Of a stretch of DNA of 64,000 nucleotides, positions 9,730 through 17,767 are shown one piece after another. The first letter of the stretch is position 1. Each line of letters opens with the position of its first letter. The translations under genes and the position numbers were made by a program. The stretch is from assembly GCF_000737785.1 (NCBI RefSeq), contig NZ_JPRO01000007.1, positions 186,001 to 250,000 on the forward strand. The letters run 5' to 3'. The notes beneath the pieces are model-generated. The model saw nothing but the letters and a program-made list of their open reading frames with translations. It was not told where the DNA came from and made no database searches. The stretch comes from Chryseobacterium luteum. Lineage in GTDB: Bacteria; Bacteroidota; Bacteroidia; Flavobacteriales; Weeksellaceae.

Positions 9730-11297
9730 TATACCAATTCTTTTAATTCAATAATACCTTTAATAATATTTTCTTCAATTCTTTCTAATCGATTAAAAAT
9801 CTTTGTTGGTGTTTCATAAGTTATTTCTTCATGGACTTCACGTTTGTATTTGCTCAAACTCAAATCATAACCATTTTCCGCAATTTCTTGCTTTGTAATA
9901 GAAAAATAGTGACTTTCTCTTTCTTCCTCAGTACTAGCAACCGAACTACGATTATAATATTGTGTTACAATATCTTGCAAATCACTTTTTCCATTTTTTC
10001 TACGCTTATCATCTAAATCATAACCATCGTGCTGCATTTCATAAAACCATACATTACTAGTTTCACTGCCTTTTGTAAATAATAAAATAGCGGTACTTAC
10101 ACCTGCATACGGCTTAAAAACACCGCTTGGCATGGTAATAACTGCTTTCAACTCGCTTTTATCTACCATTATTTTTCGCGCTTCTACAAAAGCTTTTCCA
10201 CTTCCAAACAAAACTCCTTGTGGCACAACAACAGTTGCTGTTCCACCCATTTTTAACATCGTGTAAATGCGTTCTATAAAAAGCAACTCGGTTTTAGTAG
10301 TTCCTAATTTTAAACTTTCATTAATATCACCTTTATCAATATTTCCGGTAAATGGCGGATTAGCAAGAACAATATCAAATTGTGCATCTTCATTATAGGA
10401 TTTACTCAAGGTATCTTTATAATCAATATTCGGTTGATCGATACCGTGCATCATCAAGTTCATCAAACCCAAACGTACCATTGTAGTATCTATATCATAT
10501 CCAAATAACGATTCTTCTACAATATTTTTTAAGTTTTCATTTAAGGTTGCTGAAACGGTAGCTCGCAAAAAACCATCTTCATCGGGTTGTAAAGCATCTG
10601 GATTTTCTTTTTTAACCAAATCCGTTAAAATATATTGATATGCACCAAGTAAGAACCCGCCTGTTCCACAAGCAGGATCTGCAATACGCTGTCCTAATTG
10701 TGGCTTTACCAAGTCGTTTATTAATTTTATAATGTGACGCGGTGTTCTAAACTGTCCGTTTTTACCAGCGCTTGCAATTTCTCCCAACAGCATTTCGTAC
10801 ACATCACCTTGTATATCTTGAAAAGCTTGCCCACCAATTGACGAATCTTTTTCTATCTCTACAAAAATCTCTTCAATAATTTTAATGGCTTCTACCAATA
10901 ACGAAGGTTTAGGCATGATGAAAACAGCATTGTTCATCGCGTGTGTAAACTTCGAACCGCCTTCAAACTGCTTTAAAAATGGAAAAACTTTAGTTTGTAC
11001 ATGCAACAACATTGGTTCAGCAGGCATTCTTTTAAAATTTCTCCAACGCAAATCTTGTTTATCTACTTCAGTATCACTTCCCGGAACTTGGAAGAATCCG
11101 ACAAATTTTGAAGTATAAGATTCTCCAGTAAATTCTGCATCGCGTTCTCGTTTGGCTTCTAAATCATCCATTTGCTTCATAAAGAGCAAATATGTAATCT
11201 GTTCGATTGCCGTTAATGGATTACTGATTCCTCCACTCCAGAAGTTATTCCAGAGGCGATCAATTAATGATTTTAATATAGCATTGTTATGTAACAT
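9729..11297 (-). CDS. hsdM: Type I restriction-modification N6-adenine methyltransferase subunit
   Basis: A 522-residue protein. The helical N-terminal HsdM_N region covers roughly residues 5-150. The SAM-binding motif DPACGTGG is at 207-214, and the catalytic NPPF motif of gamma-class N6-adenine methyltransferases is at 313-316. Together with HsdS it methylates the host recognition site and so protects self DNA from HsdR. It lies one base after hsdR and overlaps hsdS by one base. Length and motifs are intact, so the methylase is likely functional. Confidence 0.93.
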   Translation of the reverse strand: MLHNNAILKSLIDRLWNNFWSGGISNPLTAIEQITYLLFMKQMDDLEAKRERDAEFTGESYTSKFVGFFQVPGSDTEVDKQDLRWRNFKRMPAEPMLLHVQTKVFPFLKQFEGGSKFTHAMNNAVFIMPKPSLLVEAIKIIEEIFVEIEKDSSIGGQAFQDIQGDVYEMLLGEIASAGKNGQFRTPRHIIKLINDLVKPQLGQRIADPACGTGGFLLGAYQYILTDLVKKENPDALQPDEDGFLRATVSATLNENLKNIVEESLFGYDIDTTMVRLGLMNLMMHGIDQPNIDYKDTLSKSYNEDAQFDIVLANPPFTGNIDKGDINESLKLGTTKTELLFIERIYTMLKMGGTATVVVPQGVLFGSGKAFVEARKIMVDKSELKAVITMPSGVFKPYAGVSTAILLFTKGSETSNVWFYEMQHDGYDLDDKRRKNGKSDLQDIVTQYYNRSSVASTEEERESHYFSITKQEIAENGYDLSLSKYKREVHEEITYETPTKIFNRLERIEENIIKGIIELKELV

Positions 11298-11298
11298 A

Positions 11299-14094
11299 TT
11301 AAGCTGCTAATAATTTATTTGTAAGGTTTATAATTTCTTCTATTTCGTTGGGTTTAAATATACCACGAATTCCTTCAGGATGTAACATGGTAAAGGGAGA
11401 TTCAATTAAGTTTCGTTTATTGAGTTCACCTTTTTCGATGATGAATTTTTTGAGTAAATCTAAAAACTGCAACTGTCTTGCAGTTAAATAAGTATGTGCT
11501 TTTACAAATTCAGAAAAAGCATTGGAGACGGTTTCCGGAAATGATTCTAAAATCTGAATTCCTAAAATATGTTTAATAAACTGGACGAGTTGTGCTTTGC
11601 GATGGGAATAAACCCTTCGCAATAAATCGACAGTGATATGTGGATGTTCGTCATGTAAAACTTCGGCAAGACTTGCTGCTTCTTCAGTAGTTATTTCTTG
11701 TCCTTGTTTTAATTTTTGAAGAATTGGATTTTCTGATACAAGATCGTTCACAGTTTGCTCTACCAATTCACGGTATTTCGCAATACTTAAAGCTTCATGT
11801 TGTGGGCCAAATTCTACATATTCTTTTGCATAAACTTCATCTTTGAAATTATATTTTGCAGTTCCAAGTGGCATAACTGCTTCTCTAAATTTCATCAAAG
11901 GTGATAACTTCACAATTAGTTCATCAAATCCTTCTTCAGTAATGGTAGCCCAATAATTGTTTGTTTGGGATTTTCTTATGAGTTCACTTTCTTTCGCAAT
12001 AATGCTTACTGTTGTAGGTAATTCACTTATCTCTTCTATAATGCTTTCTTTTAACGCTTCAAACTTTTCGTTCTCTTTACACAAATGTGCTAAGGAAACT
12101 TCTAGGACGTCTTTTTCAAAACGCATAGCTTTAAAATCTACATTAGAAACGGTCCTCAATAAGGGTTTTATAACGGAATGTAAAAATGCAAGTTTATCAG
12201 AGGTAAGGAGATTCCAAAAATTTACATCTTCCAGCCGTTGTAATTCTGATTGTGCATCAAGAATCACAATAGATTTTGTTGGTAAAGACACTATTTGTTT
12301 TCTCAATTTTGTAATTTCATTAGTTACAATGAAACTGTTTTGTAATTTTTGTGCTTTCTCAATTTTATCCAATCGAATTCCAAACAAACGAACTGGTAAA
12401 GGTATAGAAGAATTAATTTCTTTTCCTTTTGGATTAATTTTGAAATACTCAAAATTATCCCAACAGTCTAAAATCAAAAAGTTATCTTTTTGTGTGCACC
12501 AAGGTTTTATTTTTTTAGGTTCTAGCAAACGCGTTCCTCTACCTATCATTTGCCAGAAACGAGTATAGGAATAAACTGGCTTTGCAAAAACAAGATTTAC
12601 TAATTCACGGACATCTATTCCTGTATCTAGCATTCCTACACTTATTGCAATACGAGGCATATCATTATTGGTAAATTGACTTAACAAACCATTTTTACCA
12701 TATGCTCTTGGGTCATCACTTGTAATAACTTTTGCAAGCTCGCCATGATATTCTGGATAAAAAGCGTCGAACAATTCTTCCATCCGCCTTGCATGCTTGA
12801 TGGTTGTACAAAAGAATATGGTTTTTCCAGGCAAAACACCATTTGGGTCTTTTATAGATTCTTCCATAAATTCCCTAATGATTAAAGCATTAGTTCCTTT
12901 ATTGGTCACCGATTTTTCTAAGTCTGTTCCTTCAAAGTTGATTTCAGCAACTTCTTTACCTTCTAAAATTAAGTTTTTTTGATCTTCTAAAGAAATGGTT
13001 CTTTTACTGATTCCTTCTTCTTGAAACTTGGTTTTAATTTTCATTACTTGAAAATTGCTCAAATAAGGCGGAATATTATTTACTGCTTCTTCGTAGGAAT
13101 AGGCAAATGTTGGAATTCCTTCTTCACAGTCAAAGAGTTTAAATGTGTTATGGTCAATTACATCGGTTGGTGTAGCAGTCAATCCTAATGTTATTGTATT
13201 AAAATAATCAAGAATTTCACCATAAGTATTATAAATACTACGATGACTTTCATCAACTACAATCAAATCAAAAAAATGAGGGCTTAAGGAAGTATCTTCA
13301 TCCCTAATTATATTTAACATTGTAGGGTATGTAGAAACATACATCCTTCTATCTTTTGCTATTGATTTTTCACCAATTTTTGGCCATCTAGGCTCGTTTG
13401 GTAAATGTTCTTTAAAAGCTTCTAAAGTTTGGTCTCGTAATGCAATTCTATCTACTAAAAACAAAACACGTTCTGCCCAACCAGCACGCATTAATGCATC
13501 TACTAATGCAATACAAGTCCTAGTCTTACCCGTACCTGTCGCCATCACTAATAAAAACTTTTTCTTACGTTTTTCAATAGCTTCCATTACAGAACGTATC
13601 GCAGCGATCTGATAATCGCGTCCAGCAATTGATATGTCAATAAGTTCACTTGCAAGTGGTTTTCTGGATTTTCGAATATATATATAGCGCTCTAAATCAT
13701 CACGGGTTGGAAAACCGTGTACTTTTTTTGGTGGATAATTTCCTAAATCCCAAAAGTAAATATCATGACCATTTGTAAAAAAGCAGAATGGTAATTCGCC
13801 CCCTCTTTGATTTTGAATATTTTGACAGTATTGTTTCGCTTGTTCTTTACCAATATTAGCATCAACTAAAGATTTTTTTGCTTCGACAACTGCTAATGGT
13901 TTACCATCTTTTCCCAATAAAACATAATCACTATATTGACGACCGGCGTACGGTGTGGAAGCTTCTTTAACCATACTTGAGTCAACAATTATATCAAACT
14001 CTTCTACTACCTGAGTAGAATCATTGACATCCCACCCTGCATGTTTGAGTCGGCTATCAATTATCTCTTTTCGTGTATGCTTTTCGTTTTTCAC
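11299..14094 (-). CDS. hsdR: Type I restriction endonuclease motor/nuclease subunit (EcoEI-like)
   Basis: A 931-residue protein starting at GTG (14094). The N-terminal nuclease has DYVLL at about 56-60 and VVEAKK at about 70-74, the PD-(D/E)XK pattern. The superfamily-2 motor has Walker A MATGTGKT at 184-191, the DEAH-type box VDESH, LTATPTD (motif III) and a QMIGRGTR motif VI. The C-terminal part resembles the EcoEI R C-terminal domain. It translocates and cuts DNA lacking host methylation. It is the first gene of an eight-gene minus-strand operon that ends at 1224. The promoter should lie in 14095-14290, shared with the divergent pair, but no convincing minus-strand -7 box was found. Confidence 0.93.
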   Translation of the reverse strand: MKNEKHTRKEIIDSRLKHAGWDVNDSTQVVEEFDIIVDSSMVKEASTPYAGRQYSDYVLLGKDGKPLAVVEAKKSLVDANIGKEQAKQYCQNIQNQRGGELPFCFFTNGHDIYFWDLGNYPPKKVHGFPTRDDLERYIYIRKSRKPLASELIDISIAGRDYQIAAIRSVMEAIEKRKKKFLLVMATGTGKTRTCIALVDALMRAGWAERVLFLVDRIALRDQTLEAFKEHLPNEPRWPKIGEKSIAKDRRMYVSTYPTMLNIIRDEDTSLSPHFFDLIVVDESHRSIYNTYGEILDYFNTITLGLTATPTDVIDHNTFKLFDCEEGIPTFAYSYEEAVNNIPPYLSNFQVMKIKTKFQEEGISKRTISLEDQKNLILEGKEVAEINFEGTDLEKSVTNKGTNALIIREFMEESIKDPNGVLPGKTIFFCTTIKHARRMEELFDAFYPEYHGELAKVITSDDPRAYGKNGLLSQFTNNDMPRIAISVGMLDTGIDVRELVNLVFAKPVYSYTRFWQMIGRGTRLLEPKKIKPWCTQKDNFLILDCWDNFEYFKINPKGKEINSSIPLPVRLFGIRLDKIEKAQKLQNSFIVTNEITKLRKQIVSLPTKSIVILDAQSELQRLEDVNFWNLLTSDKLAFLHSVIKPLLRTVSNVDFKAMRFEKDVLEVSLAHLCKENEKFEALKESIIEEISELPTTVSIIAKESELIRKSQTNNYWATITEEGFDELIVKLSPLMKFREAVMPLGTAKYNFKDEVYAKEYVEFGPQHEALSIAKYRELVEQTVNDLVSENPILQKLKQGQEITTEEAASLAEVLHDEHPHITVDLLRRVYSHRKAQLVQFIKHILGIQILESFPETVSNAFSEFVKAHTYLTARQLQFLDLLKKFIIEKGELNKRNLIESPFTMLHPEGIRGIFKPNEIEEIINLTNKLLAA

Positions 14095-14261
14095 TATATT
14101 TAGATGTAGTAGATTACTTACTGCTCGTCAAAATACGTAAAAATAATTTCTTTTCAAAAAAACTTTATTTTAAAAAGTAATTTATTAGATGATAATATGT
14201 CAGAATTTGAATTATAAATTAAATAGATTTTACAAATTTTAGAAAATGCTACTATAAAGTG

Positions 14262-14269
14262 TATATTTG
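14262..14269 (+). promoter_or_regulatory. Candidate -7 box (TAnnTTTG) for the divergent two-gene unit
   Basis: TATATTTG matches the Bacteroidota -7 consensus and lies 21 bases before the ATG at 14291. A matching -33 box was not clear. Confidence 0.4.
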
Positions 14270-14290
14270 TTATGACCATACCTCTTTTAT

Positions 14291-14740
14291 ATGCTTTTTA
14301 CAAAAATAACTGATAACTCTGAATGCTCCTGTTTAACTGAATCTTATGTGGATTTAAGCAACACATTTGCTAGAAGAGTTAGGAAGGCTCCTGATATGAA
14401 AGAGGGAGATTTTAAAAATCATTACGAAAGAGATCAACATCCAATTTCGGTCGAGTGTGAAGATATATGTGGATACCATGGTGTCTCCGTCGAAATTTGG
14501 AATGATGCCAGTTCAAGTACTTTACTAGAGAAGTATCAGGCTACAGCTAATTACAGTCCCAAATATAAAAATAATATTTCCGTTTTTAAATTTAAAAATG
14601 ATGCTGGTGTGGTAAAATATACACCAAATCAAGAAGTATATAATGAATTTCATTACGACTTTTTTAAAGAAGATACATTCATAGTTGACCGTTTAGAATT
14701 AGTTAAAATGATACCTTTAATCCCAACTAAAAATGCTTAA
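14291..14740 (+). CDS. Unknown protein, first of a two-gene unit
   Basis: A 149-residue soluble protein with no signal peptide or membrane helix. It is moderately acidic and has Cys near the N-terminus (ECSC) and in CEDICGYHG. I do not recognise a family. The stop overlaps the start of the next gene by 8 bases, so the two are probably made together and may form a complex. It is divergent from the restriction operon and inside the defence-rich part of the element, hence possibly a defence component or a toxin-antitoxin-like pair; this is inference from position only. Confidence 0.6.
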   Translation: MLFTKITDNSECSCLTESYVDLSNTFARRVRKAPDMKEGDFKNHYERDQHPISVECEDICGYHGVSVEIWNDASSSTLLEKYQATANYSPKYKNNISVFKFKNDAGVVKYTPNQEVYNEFHYDFFKEDTFIVDRLELVKMIPLIPTKNA

Positions 14741-16010
14741 CTTAATAGGTGCCCTAAAAAACTCAGAATTGCCAGTTATAACTAGCAATTACACCGTTTT
14801 GCACTTTGATGAATACCCCATTTTATTTACAGGAACAAATAAATTCGGAAATAAAATTATAGGGTCTTTTTGTGACGAAGATGACGACAAAAACTCTCTG
14901 ATATATTTTATCGTAATCGTAAGTGAGAAAGATTATGGATATTTCTACAAGAAAAAATTATCTTATAGAGATTTGATTCTTAATACTAAAGAAATATTTG
15001 TGTTAGAGAAGACTTTTAATAATACAATAATTAATTCGTACTTGTTACCAACATCAGAAATTCCAACAGATTATATCCCGTTAGAGAATTCCTTTATTCC
15101 TGAAAAATTTATTGTTGCTGAAACTCTAAATTACTCTTTCAGTTTAAAAGGAAAATTAGCTGATTTGCATAGGGGATTGGTGAATGATATTAATAGCATG
15201 AATTTAAAAATATATGATTATTTAAATGAGGCTTCAAAAACATTAGCTGTATTTGGAATTTCATCAAGAATTCTTTCACAACCTTCACAAGTAGGGAGTT
15301 ATAGGCTTAATTTTGATATAGATATTATTCCAAATCCGCAGTTAGCTTTTTTTGAAGCAAAAAAAGAAAAAGTAACTGATTTTTTAAATCTGTACTTAAA
15401 TTACATCTCTTATAAATTGCCTCAAGAAAAAAATAATTTTTTAAATGGCAACGTAGATGAGTCTGAAAATTTTTCAGTCGTTAAAGATAGTTTCTTTGAA
15501 ATATTTCAGAGCTCAAATCAGGAACCTGACCCAAAATCAGCTGATGTCCTTATTGACGGAATTAATACTACGGCAGAAAAGTTATCCGATATTAGTGAAT
15601 TTTTAAAATCGAACGAAAGCTTTGATACACTTGAAGTCGGTGTAGTGGATTATAAAGACCAATTTTTCAGCAATGGAATCATAGATCGTGATTACAAGAA
15701 TATTGTAGAAACTAAGCTTTTATATAGTGAATCAATTGCAAATGATATCAAAGTTGTAACAGATGAAACGCCTAAAGAATATAGAATACTTGTTTTTAGT
15801 ATAAATAGTGAATCAGGAAAAGGGTTAGCAAGATTATACACTGATTCATCTGAAAATTTCAGTAGAATTAGATTAGCAATCAATAGGAACAATAAAGATT
15901 TAACTCACACAATATTCACTAAAAGTTTAAATGAGGATAAAGTTGTAACCGTGTCAGGTATTGCGACAATTGTTGATGGTATTTATAAAAAACTTGAATG
16001 CTACTTATAA
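14733..16010 (+). CDS. Unknown protein, second of a two-gene unit (possibly DUF6575-like)
   Basis: A 425-residue protein starting inside the previous gene. The N-terminal half begins with a strand-rich segment around DEYPILFTGTNKFGNK, which resembles short beta-rich domains such as DUF6575 (low certainty). The C-terminal half (about 290-425) mixes helices and strands and includes DTLEVGVVDYKDQF and SGKGLARLY. No nuclease, ATPase or membrane motif was seen. Partner of the 149-residue protein by overlap. Base composition is as AT-rich as the rest of the cargo. Followed by about 300 AT-rich bases without a supported gene. Confidence 0.6.
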   Translation: MLNLIGALKNSELPVITSNYTVLHFDEYPILFTGTNKFGNKIIGSFCDEDDDKNSLIYFIVIVSEKDYGYFYKKKLSYRDLILNTKEIFVLEKTFNNTIINSYLLPTSEIPTDYIPLENSFIPEKFIVAETLNYSFSLKGKLADLHRGLVNDINSMNLKIYDYLNEASKTLAVFGISSRILSQPSQVGSYRLNFDIDIIPNPQLAFFEAKKEKVTDFLNLYLNYISYKLPQEKNNFLNGNVDESENFSVVKDSFFEIFQSSNQEPDPKSADVLIDGINTTAEKLSDISEFLKSNESFDTLEVGVVDYKDQFFSNGIIDRDYKNIVETKLLYSESIANDIKVVTDETPKEYRILVFSINSESGKGLARLYTDSSENFSRIRLAINRNNKDLTHTIFTKSLNEDKVVTVSGIATIVDGIYKKLECYL

Positions 16011-16307
16011 AAAAGCTATCTCAACACTAAAATAGTTTTTAAAGAAAATAATTGATTTCTAAAATCAATTGCTCTAAACATACAAAAATTCTTCGTTTTA
16101 ATACATACCATCTAAAATATTTTATCTAGCATGTGTAAACTAGGTATTATTACCTTTAATTATACGGGCGTTTTAGATAATATTTTTATATCGTATTGAC
16201 TTAATGCAAGGTATTTTAAATCTTAGATTTTTTTAATCTATTCAATCTCAAGTTATACCAATTCATTCTTTATTAAATATATATAAAATTCTAACTTCAT
16301 TTGAACT

Positions 16308-16580
16308 TTATTCCTCAATTTTATATTCTGCAATATCAAGATCGAAATCATATAATTCTTTTGGATGTACTCCTAATGCAATAGCAAACTTTGAGATTGT
16401 TTTTAGTGTTAAATTAATTTTACCTGACTCATATTTACTTATATCAGCACTATCAATTCCAGTTATCAATCCTAAGGTTTCTTGAGTTAAAGCTTTTTGT
16501 TTTCTAATTACTTTAATTCTTTTTCCAATACCAACTGTAAGATCCTTCAAAATGTCCATCGTAGCTTTATTTAAAAGCAA
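16308..16580 (-). CDS. XRE-family helix-turn-helix regulator
   Basis: A 90-residue protein with an HTH_3 domain at about residues 17-76: IGKRIKVIRKQKALTQETL, then ISKYESGKINLTLKTI. It is a DNA-binding regulator of the Cro/C1 type. It is transcribed away from the sigma gene. The space upstream of its start has a perfect 16-bp palindrome 27 bases away, a good candidate operator for autoregulation and perhaps for control of the neighbouring sigma/dCas12f cassette. It may be an orphan regulator, or control for the flanking restriction or unknown genes. The gene is intact. Confidence 0.85.
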   Translation of the reverse strand: MLLNKATMDILKDLTVGIGKRIKVIRKQKALTQETLGLITGIDSADISKYESGKINLTLKTISKFAIALGVHPKELYDFDLDIAEYKIEE

Positions 16581-16606
16581 AATGCAATAAAATCATAAAA
16601 TTTCTA

Positions 16607-16622
16607 TTGGGATATATCCCAA
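16607..16622. promoter_or_regulatory. Perfect 16-bp palindrome, candidate operator
   Basis: TTGGGATATATCCCAA is its own reverse complement and lies upstream of the XRE regulator start (16580). HTH_3 dimers commonly bind such sites, so I infer an autoregulatory operator. Confidence 0.5.
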
Positions 16623-16715
16623 GTATTAAATATTTTGTTATATTTGCAATACAAGTTACAAGAGTGTAATTTTGCAATAGTTCAAAGAAATATAGAAGCT
16701 ATTGCTTAGATTCTC

Positions 16716-16822
16716 GCATTAGAAAACTGGTAATTTTATGTGTACGAGAAGATAAGTAAATGTGCCCACGACTTCGGCGTGGGCTCACTTATCGTACACG
16801 GGTATACCAGTGCCTCTAATGC
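16716..16822 (+). other. Large nested hairpin upstream of the sigma/dCas12f genes
   Basis: Five successive paired segments form one 107-base imperfect hairpin. 16716-16723 pairs with 16815-16822, 16726-16732 with 16805-16811, 16740-16745 with 16794-16799, 16751-16757 with 16787-16793, and 16764-16770 with 16778-16784. The apex is GCCCACG, ACTTCGG, CGTGGGC. Internal loops separate the stems. It could be a structured RNA, a transcription attenuator or a relic of a transposon end. Its apex contains an 11-base identity (16775-16785) to the guide-like tail at 18943-18953. Confidence 0.7.
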
Positions 16823-16926
16823 TATAAGTTGAGTTCCACGCCTTTTATTTTTGGCAAGATGTAGTGAGATAGTGTTTTAATGATGCAGTGAATTCATATA
16901 AAAATCTAAGCAGTTCCTTCCAGCAA

Positions 16927-16934
16927 TAATTTTG
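16927..16934 (+). promoter_or_regulatory. Possible -7 box before the sigma gene
   Basis: TAATTTTG matches TAnnTTTG and would give a leader of about 10 bases before the ATG at 16951. No good -33 box was found at the usual distance, so this is weak. Confidence 0.25.
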
Positions 16935-16950
16935 CTTAAACACGCTGCTT

Positions 16951-17766
16951 ATGAAAACAACAAACTCTTTATTCCGAAAAATGAGCAATCTTCAGTTGTA
17001 CGAACTGCTGAAAAAAGGCAATCCGACCGCTCTGGAACATATTCATCTGCGTTACAAGAGACTTCTTTTCTGGGTTGGATGGCAGGTACTTAAGGATGAG
17101 TTTGTAGTGGAGACTATTGTTCAGGATACATTCCTTAAATTGTGGCTACACCGCGACACCATTGAGACCCCGAATCATATTACTGGATTTTTACGGTTTG
17201 TTATGAAAAGAGATTGTATATCGTATGTTTCTTCTCCAAGAAATAAATTCCATCGCTTAATTGCCTCTCTTGAAAGTTTTGAGAATTATCAGGATTATCT
17301 AGCAGGTTATGACCCGCTAAAAGATAAAGAGTATCTTCTCAGTCAGGAATCCGATCAGAAAAATTTCGATGAAGTTAAAAAAGTGTTAAACGTATTGGAT
17401 CCCAAAAGAAAACACCTGATTGAACTTTGCTTAGAATATGGCTTTCAGCACAAACCAATCGCAGAAGCAATGGGAAGCAGCGTGAAAGACATCAGCAATG
17501 AGGTGAGCAGAGCTATTAATGACCTTCGGAAAATTCTTAACAGAAGTTCTTTTGAAAAGCCACAGGAAAAAGCTTTCGATAACAATGAGCAGTCAGAAAA
17601 ACTCAGTAGTCAACAACTCGATATTTTGAAAAGAAGGTTTGAGCAGAAATCTTCATTTGCAGTTATCGCCCAAGAACTCAAATTATCTGAAAAAGAAGTC
17701 CATCGGGAATTTCTGTATGCATTTCAACATCTGCAAAATCAAAACACTTCTGAAATACTTCTTTGA
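16951..17766 (+). CDS. ECF (RpoE-type) sigma factor with an extra C-terminal HTH, dCas12f partner
   Basis: A 271-residue protein. Region sigma-2 covers about residues 23-95 (ALEHIHLRYKRLLFWVG, then VQDTFLKLWLHRD and ITGFLRFVMKRDCISY). Region sigma-4 covers about 143-197 (LDPKRKHLIELC, then PIAEAMGSSVKDISNEV). A further 74 residues follow; residues 217-264 (LSSQQLDILKRRF, FAVIAQELKLSEKEV) look like a second sigma-4-type HTH, so the protein is longer than a usual ECF factor of about 190 residues. No anti-sigma gene is adjacent. The gene ends one base before the dead Cas12f gene. I infer that it binds RNA polymerase and is brought to DNA by the dCas12f-guide RNA complex, perhaps through the C-terminal extension. 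Confidence 0.85.
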   Translation: MKTTNSLFRKMSNLQLYELLKKGNPTALEHIHLRYKRLLFWVGWQVLKDEFVVETIVQDTFLKLWLHRDTIETPNHITGFLRFVMKRDCISYVSSPRNKFHRLIASLESFENYQDYLAGYDPLKDKEYLLSQESDQKNFDEVKKVLNVLDPKRKHLIELCLEYGFQHKPIAEAMGSSVKDISNEVSRAINDLRKILNRSSFEKPQEKAFDNNEQSEKLSSQQLDILKRRFEQKSSFAVIAQELKLSEKEVHREFLYAFQHLQNQNTSEILL

Positions 17767-17767
17767 A

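Noticed and set aside
11957..12568. 203-residue plus-strand frame opposite hsdR
   Set aside because: Entirely antisense to a well-supported gene with no recognisable motifs.
17639..17767. Upstream start for the dCas12f gene (43 more codons)
   Set aside because: This part overlaps the end of the sigma gene in another frame and lacks Cas12f-like sequence; the ATG after the sigma stop is the natural start.
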